Shown here in pieces: positions 61,137-64,000 of a stretch of DNA of 64,000 bases (positions are counted from its first letter, which is position 1; the number at the start of each line of letters is the position of its first letter). Where the stretch lies: assembly GCF_003614925.1 (NCBI RefSeq), contig NZ_QYLP01000090.1, positions 62,001-126,000 on the forward strand. The letters are read 5' to 3'. Below the pieces are notes generated by a model. It had not been told where the DNA came from. It saw only the letters and a list, made by a program, of their open reading frames with translations, and did not search any database. This stretch comes from Arthrobacter celericrescens (GTDB taxonomy: Bacteria > Actinomycetota > Actinomycetes > Actinomycetales > Micrococcaceae). A program made the position numbers and the translations under genes.

Positions 61137-62231
61137 TCACGCCTTAGCCAGCGCCTCCTCCAGCGCGCCCAGCACCAGTGTGACCGCGGCCGGGGACGCG
61201 TTCGGCCCCATGGTGCCGATCCGCCAGACGGTGTCCTTGAACGCCCCGACCCCGGCGCCGATCTCCATGCTGAAGTTGCGCAAGAGGTACCCGCGCACGG
61301 CAGCCGAGTCTACGGCGTCGGGCACTTTCACGGTGGTGAGGCTGTCCAGCCGGCTGCCTTCGGCGGCGAACAGATCCAGGCCGAGCTCCTGCAGCCCGGC
61401 GCGCAGCGCGGCGCCGGCCGCGTGGTGGCGGGCCTGCACCGCCTCGAGCCCTTCGGCGAGGATGCGGTCGAGGGCGGCTTCGAGCCCGGCGATCATGGTG
61501 ACCGGCGCGGTGTGGTGATAGGTGCGGCTGCCGGTCGCGGCGCCGGCGTAGCCGCCGAGCAGGCCGATGTCCAGGTACCAGGAGCGCGGATCGCGGATGC
61601 GCCGTTCGAAGGCGCGCTCCGAGACCGTGAACGGGGACAGGCCGGGCGGCACGCCCAGGCACTTCTGGGTGCCGGCGTAGCCAACGTCGATCCCCCACTG
61701 GTCGGCCAGCAGTTCGAGGCCGCCGATCGAGGTCACGGCGTCGGCGATGAGCAGGGCGTCGCCCTTGTTCGCGCCGAGGGCGGCGATGTCCGAGAGCACG
61801 CCGGTGGAGGTTTCCGCGTGGACGGCGGCAATCACCTTGGGTGCCGGATGGGCGGCGAGGACACGTTCGGCGTCGACCGGCTGCCCCCACTCATGGTCCA
61901 CCCGGACCACGGTGGCCCCGCAGCGGCGGGCCACCGCGCACATGCGCTCCCCGAACAGTCCGTTGACGGCGACGACGGCCACGTCGCCGTCGGACACGGT
62001 GTTGACGAAGGCGGCCTCCATGCCGCCGGAGCCGGTGGCGCTCAGCGGCAGGGTGCGGGTGTTCGCTGTCCCCCAAACCGTCCGCAGGCCGGCGCAGGTG
62101 CGGTCCAGCCGTTCGATGAACACGGGATCGAGGTGCCCGATCACCGGATGGGACAGAGCTGCCATGGCTTCCGGATAGGCGTTGCCCGGGCCGGGGCCGA
62201 ACAGGAACCTCGACGTCAAAATGGCTGGCAT
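61137..62231 (-). CDS. Alanine/ureidoglycine-glyoxylate aminotransferase (PucG type)
   Basis: A 364-residue PLP enzyme of the class V aminotransferase family. FLFGPGPGNAYPEAMAALSH and HPVIGHLDPVFIERLD open it, LPLSATGSGGMEAAFVNTV is the phosphate-binding region, and the Schiff-base Lys is in AGTQKCLGVPPGLSPFTVSE. In purine degraders this class removes nitrogen from ureidoglycine or transaminates glyoxylate. Divergent from OHCU decarboxylase and hydroxyisourate hydrolase, supporting a ureide role. GGAG before the ATG. Confidence 0.87.
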   Translation of the reverse strand: MPAILTSRFLFGPGPGNAYPEAMAALSHPVIGHLDPVFIERLDRTCAGLRTVWGTANTRTLPLSATGSGGMEAAFVNTVSDGDVAVVAVNGLFGERMCAVARRCGATVVRVDHEWGQPVDAERVLAAHPAPKVIAAVHAETSTGVLSDIAALGANKGDALLIADAVTSIGGLELLADQWGIDVGYAGTQKCLGVPPGLSPFTVSERAFERRIRDPRSWYLDIGLLGGYAGAATGSRTYHHTAPVTMIAGLEAALDRILAEGLEAVQARHHAAGAALRAGLQELGLDLFAAEGSRLDSLTTVKVPDAVDSAAVRGYLLRNFSMEIGAGVGAFKDTVWRIGTMGPNASPAAVTLVLGALEEALAKA

Positions 62232-62393
62232 GTGCAGACTCCTTCACGCGTCGGGGAAGCCGTTGGGGCAATTCTGCCGCAGGGCCGTCGCGGGCGGTAC
62301 GCTCTTGCCATCAGTCTTGCTTTGCCCCGTGGGGAGAACCCTTGACAGCGGCGCCGAAACTCCGCTTGACTATTACGCATGCTGAAATAACAG

Positions 62394-62408
62394 TTCCATG
62401 ATGCGGAA
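62394..62408. promoter_or_regulatory. Purine-catabolism operator copy 2
   Basis: TTCCATGATGCGGAA, sharing TTCC at its left end and GCGGAA at its right with the site upstream of hyi (44952-44966). It lies between the divergent aminotransferase and uraD-uraH genes, 103 bp before uraD. Confidence 0.6.
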
Positions 62409-62511
62409 GGCAAAGCGTGCTGCAACGACAGCCGGCCTATCCGGCACCACCGCCGGAGTTCCGCATAGCCGTCACCATGGATGCCAGCATTTGCACGAGG
62501 GATGACCAAGC

Positions 62512-63009
62512 ATGCAGCTTGCAGTATTCAACAGCGCAGACCGGACGGACGCCGTTGGAGTCCTGCGCCCCTGCCTCGACGTCGAGCGCTGGGTAGGGGA
62601 AATCGCCGACGCCCGGCCGTTCAACGCCAAGGATGACCTCCTCAACTTCGCGAAGGACGCGGCCGCTCCGTTCACGGCGGAGGAACTCGAGTCCGCCCTC
62701 GCCCACCACCCGCGCATCGGCGAACGCCCGCAGGCCAAGACCACCGAGGCGGCCATGTCCCGCTCGGAACAGTCCGGCGTGGACCCCAGCGACGACGCCA
62801 CCGCCCTCGCCCTGGCCGAAGGCAACCGCGCCTACGAGGAGAAGTTCAACCGGGTCTTCCTGATCCGCGCCGCCGGCCGCAGCGCCGCGGACATCCTGGC
62901 GTCCCTCAACGAACGCCTGGAAAACACCCCCGAAGAAGAAGACCGCATCGTGGCCCAGCAGCTCCGCGAAATCGCGCTGCTCCGCCTTGAAGGAGTAATC
63001 GGCGCATGA
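62512..63009 (+). CDS. uraD: OHCU decarboxylase
   Basis: A 165-residue enzyme converting 2-oxo-4-hydroxy-4-carboxy-5-ureidoimidazoline to S-allantoin. The family core ALAHHPRIGERPQAKTTEA with the catalytic His, MSRSEQSGVD, and NRAYEEKFNRVFLIRAAGRS are all present. Binding site GAGGG about 10 nt upstream. ATGA overlap with the hydroxyisourate hydrolase gene. No uricase gene lies alongside, although the two normally follow uricase. Confidence 0.93.
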   Translation: MQLAVFNSADRTDAVGVLRPCLDVERWVGEIADARPFNAKDDLLNFAKDAAAPFTAEELESALAHHPRIGERPQAKTTEAAMSRSEQSGVDPSDDATALALAEGNRAYEEKFNRVFLIRAAGRSAADILASLNERLENTPEEEDRIVAQQLREIALLRLEGVIGA

Positions 63010-63347
63010 GCGTTTCCCAGATCACCACCCATATCCTCGACACCGGTTCCGGCCGCCCGGCGGCGGATGTCGCCGTCGTGCTGTCAGTGCTCGACGGCGG
63101 CAACTGGACGTCCGTCGCGGAAGGCACCACGGACGCGGACGGCCGGATCAAGAACCTCGGCCCCGAGCGCGTACCGGGCGGCACGTACAAGCTCAACTTC
63201 GCCACGGGCGCGTACTACGCGGGCCTCGGCACGGAGACCTTCTTCCCGGTGGTCGACCTGAGCTTCACTGTGTCCGACGCCGGCGAGCACTACCACGTGC
63301 CGCTGCTGCTGAGCCCCTTCGCATTCTCCACCTACCGCGGCAACTGA
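63006..63347 (+). CDS. uraH: 5-Hydroxyisourate hydrolase
   Basis: A 113-residue transthyretin-like enzyme: ITTHILDTGSGRPAADVAVV with the catalytic His, DADGRIKNLGPERVPGGTYK, and HYHVPLLLSPFAFSTYRGN. The usual C-terminal signature is YRGS; here it is YRGN. It acts before OHCU decarboxylase in urate breakdown, with which it is translationally coupled (ATGA). Confidence 0.93.
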   Translation: MSVSQITTHILDTGSGRPAADVAVVLSVLDGGNWTSVAEGTTDADGRIKNLGPERVPGGTYKLNFATGAYYAGLGTETFFPVVDLSFTVSDAGEHYHVPLLLSPFAFSTYRGN

Positions 63348-63359
63348 CACTTCCCCTCC

Positions 63360-63425
63360 CCCAACTGACTCGCAATAGGTGTCGTTTTGAGCGCTCATAA
63401 CGACAACAACTGCGAGTCAGTTGGG
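63360..63425. repeat. Long intergenic palindrome, family B copy 2
   Basis: A 66-bp inverted repeat, CCCAACTGACTCGCA ... TGCGAGTCAGTTGGG, with TGTCGTT / AACGACA and a central TGAGCGCTCA palindrome. Same length and frame as the copy at 45842-45907, and again right after a purine-catabolism gene (13 bp past the uraH stop). Confidence 0.88.
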
Positions 63426-63453
63426 TTAAGGCGGAACGGGTAGGCTGGAAGGC

Positions 63454-63780
63454 ATGGTTTCTGAGGACTCGAACATCACCGGCAACTCCGCGGACAGCGC
63501 TCCCGAGCGGCGCATCACGGTACGCCGCGCGCCCCGCTTCGTGCCGTTCATGGTGCTCGGCGGGATCCTCGGGATCGTGGTTGCGGCCTTCGTGGCGTTC
63601 GGCCTGCCGGCCGATCCGCAGTTCGACGCCGGCGCCGTGTTCGGCTTCTTCACCGTCGCCTTCGCCGCCGCCGGCGTGATCCTCGGCTGCATCGTGGCCC
63701 TCATCCTGGACCGCCTGAGCATCCGCCGCAGCGAGCACGCCATCGTGGAAGCCGTGCCCGAAGAAGAACCCGGCGACTGA
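63454..63780 (+). CDS. Two-helix membrane protein
   Basis: A 108-residue protein with a polar N-terminus, two transmembrane helices (PFMVLGGILGIVVAAFVAFG and VFGFFTVAFAAAGVILGCIV) and an acidic tail. Similar small proteins lie next to purF in related actinobacteria, but its role is unknown. A TAGGCT box 7 nt upstream and a Shine-Dalgarno-like GGAAGG only 1 nt from the ATG favour a leaderless start. Confidence 0.75.
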   Translation: MVSEDSNITGNSADSAPERRITVRRAPRFVPFMVLGGILGIVVAAFVAFGLPADPQFDAGAVFGFFTVAFAAAGVILGCIVALILDRLSIRRSEHAIVEAVPEEEPGD

Positions 63781-63853
63781 TTTCACACCGCCGGACCGGT
63801 CATATTCGACTGAGGCGGAAAATACCACGCCCGGGACGTGAGACAATCGACCA

Positions 63854-64000
63854 GTGGCACGTGGCGACGGAAAACTTTCACATGATCTTCTCCCCGGCGA
63901 AAAAGGACCCCAGGACGCTTGTGGCGTCTTCGGAGTCTGGGCCCCTGGCGAAGAGGTAGCAAAACTCACCTATTACGGGCTGTATGCGCTGCAGCACCGC
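63854..64000 (+). CDS. purF: Amidophosphoribosyltransferase, N-terminus (3' end outside window)
   Basis: The first 49 codons: a GTG start, a propeptide region SHDLLPGEKGPQD, then ACGVFGVWAPGEEVAKLTYY with the N-terminal nucleophile Cys of the Ntn glutamine amidotransferase and GLYALQHR. It catalyses the first committed step of purine synthesis. GACAAT (63842-63847) lies 6 nt upstream and no Shine-Dalgarno is seen, suggesting a leaderless mRNA. Confidence 0.9.
   Translation, partial: MARGDGKLSHDLLPGEKGPQDACGVFGVWAPGEEVAKLTYYGLYALQHR

Overview
The window is high-GC actinobacterial chromosome. Gene content and style (xylA/xylB, DUF2637 and DUF6131-type proteins, bifunctional PBP, WXG100 protein, many regulators, frequent GTG starts) point to Arthrobacter or Pseudarthrobacter (Micrococcaceae). 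The genus is inferred from gene content, not from a marker gene. No rRNA, tRNA, CRISPR array, prophage or intact insertion sequence was found. Coding density is high, with operons joined by ATGA and TGATG overlaps.

Layout. (1) 1-13.0 kb: a LacI-family tail, a TetR regulator divergent from agmatine deiminase and amidase, an aldo/keto reductase and epimerase pair, then a PucR regulator divergent from an ureohydrolase (agmatinase family), an NCS1 permease, an aldehyde dehydrogenase and an FAD oxidase. This reads as a guanidino/polyamine catabolic block. (2) 13.1-19.2 kb: an AraC/VOC pair, two mini membrane proteins, a DUF2637 protein, a bifunctional penicillin-binding protein, and the remains of two divergent transporter genes. 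(3) 19.3-24.8 kb: a lipoprotein, a thymidylate-kinase-like P-loop protein, two stand-alone nuclease-fold proteins (HsdR-N type and NERD), prephenate dehydratase and a secreted duplicated-domain protein. (4) 25-40 kb: sugar catabolism. A LacI regulator with matching operators controls an ABC importer plus two Gfo/Idh/MocA dehydrogenases, a TIM-barrel isomerase and a ThuA protein, which looks like a 3-keto-sugar route. xylA-xylB-ROK follows on the other strand, then an alditol-oxidase-like gene and a second ROK regulator. (5) 40.3-44.5 kb: TetR/SnoaL, TetR/glycosyltransferase and a GntR regulator. (6) 45-52 kb: the allantoin-to-glycerate pathway (hyi, tartronate semialdehyde reductase, gcl, glycerate kinase, allantoinase). 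(7) 52-60.5 kb: peroxiredoxin, a WXG100-calpain protease, a partner-switch/glycosyltransferase operon bracketed by two paralogous lipoproteins, and a trypsin-like protease. (8) 61-64 kb: more purine catabolism (ureidoglycine/alanine-glyoxylate aminotransferase, OHCU decarboxylase, hydroxyisourate hydrolase) and the start of purF.

How parts work together. The purine genes of (6) and (8) lie 16 kb apart but share a TTCC-N7-GGAA palindrome in their control regions, suggesting one regulon. The most unusual locus is 52.7-59.5 kb: an RsbU-like response-regulator phosphatase, a BcsA-like glycosyltransferase with a large helical insertion, a STAS antagonist and an RsbW-like ATPase form one overlapping operon with no sigma-factor gene. 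A second recurring theme is long intergenic palindromes. Two families each occur twice at exactly the same length (61 and 66 bp), and two further long palindromes occur once. Many genes, mostly regulators, start 5-8 nt after a -10-like hexamer without a usable Shine-Dalgarno, which suggests leaderless mRNAs.
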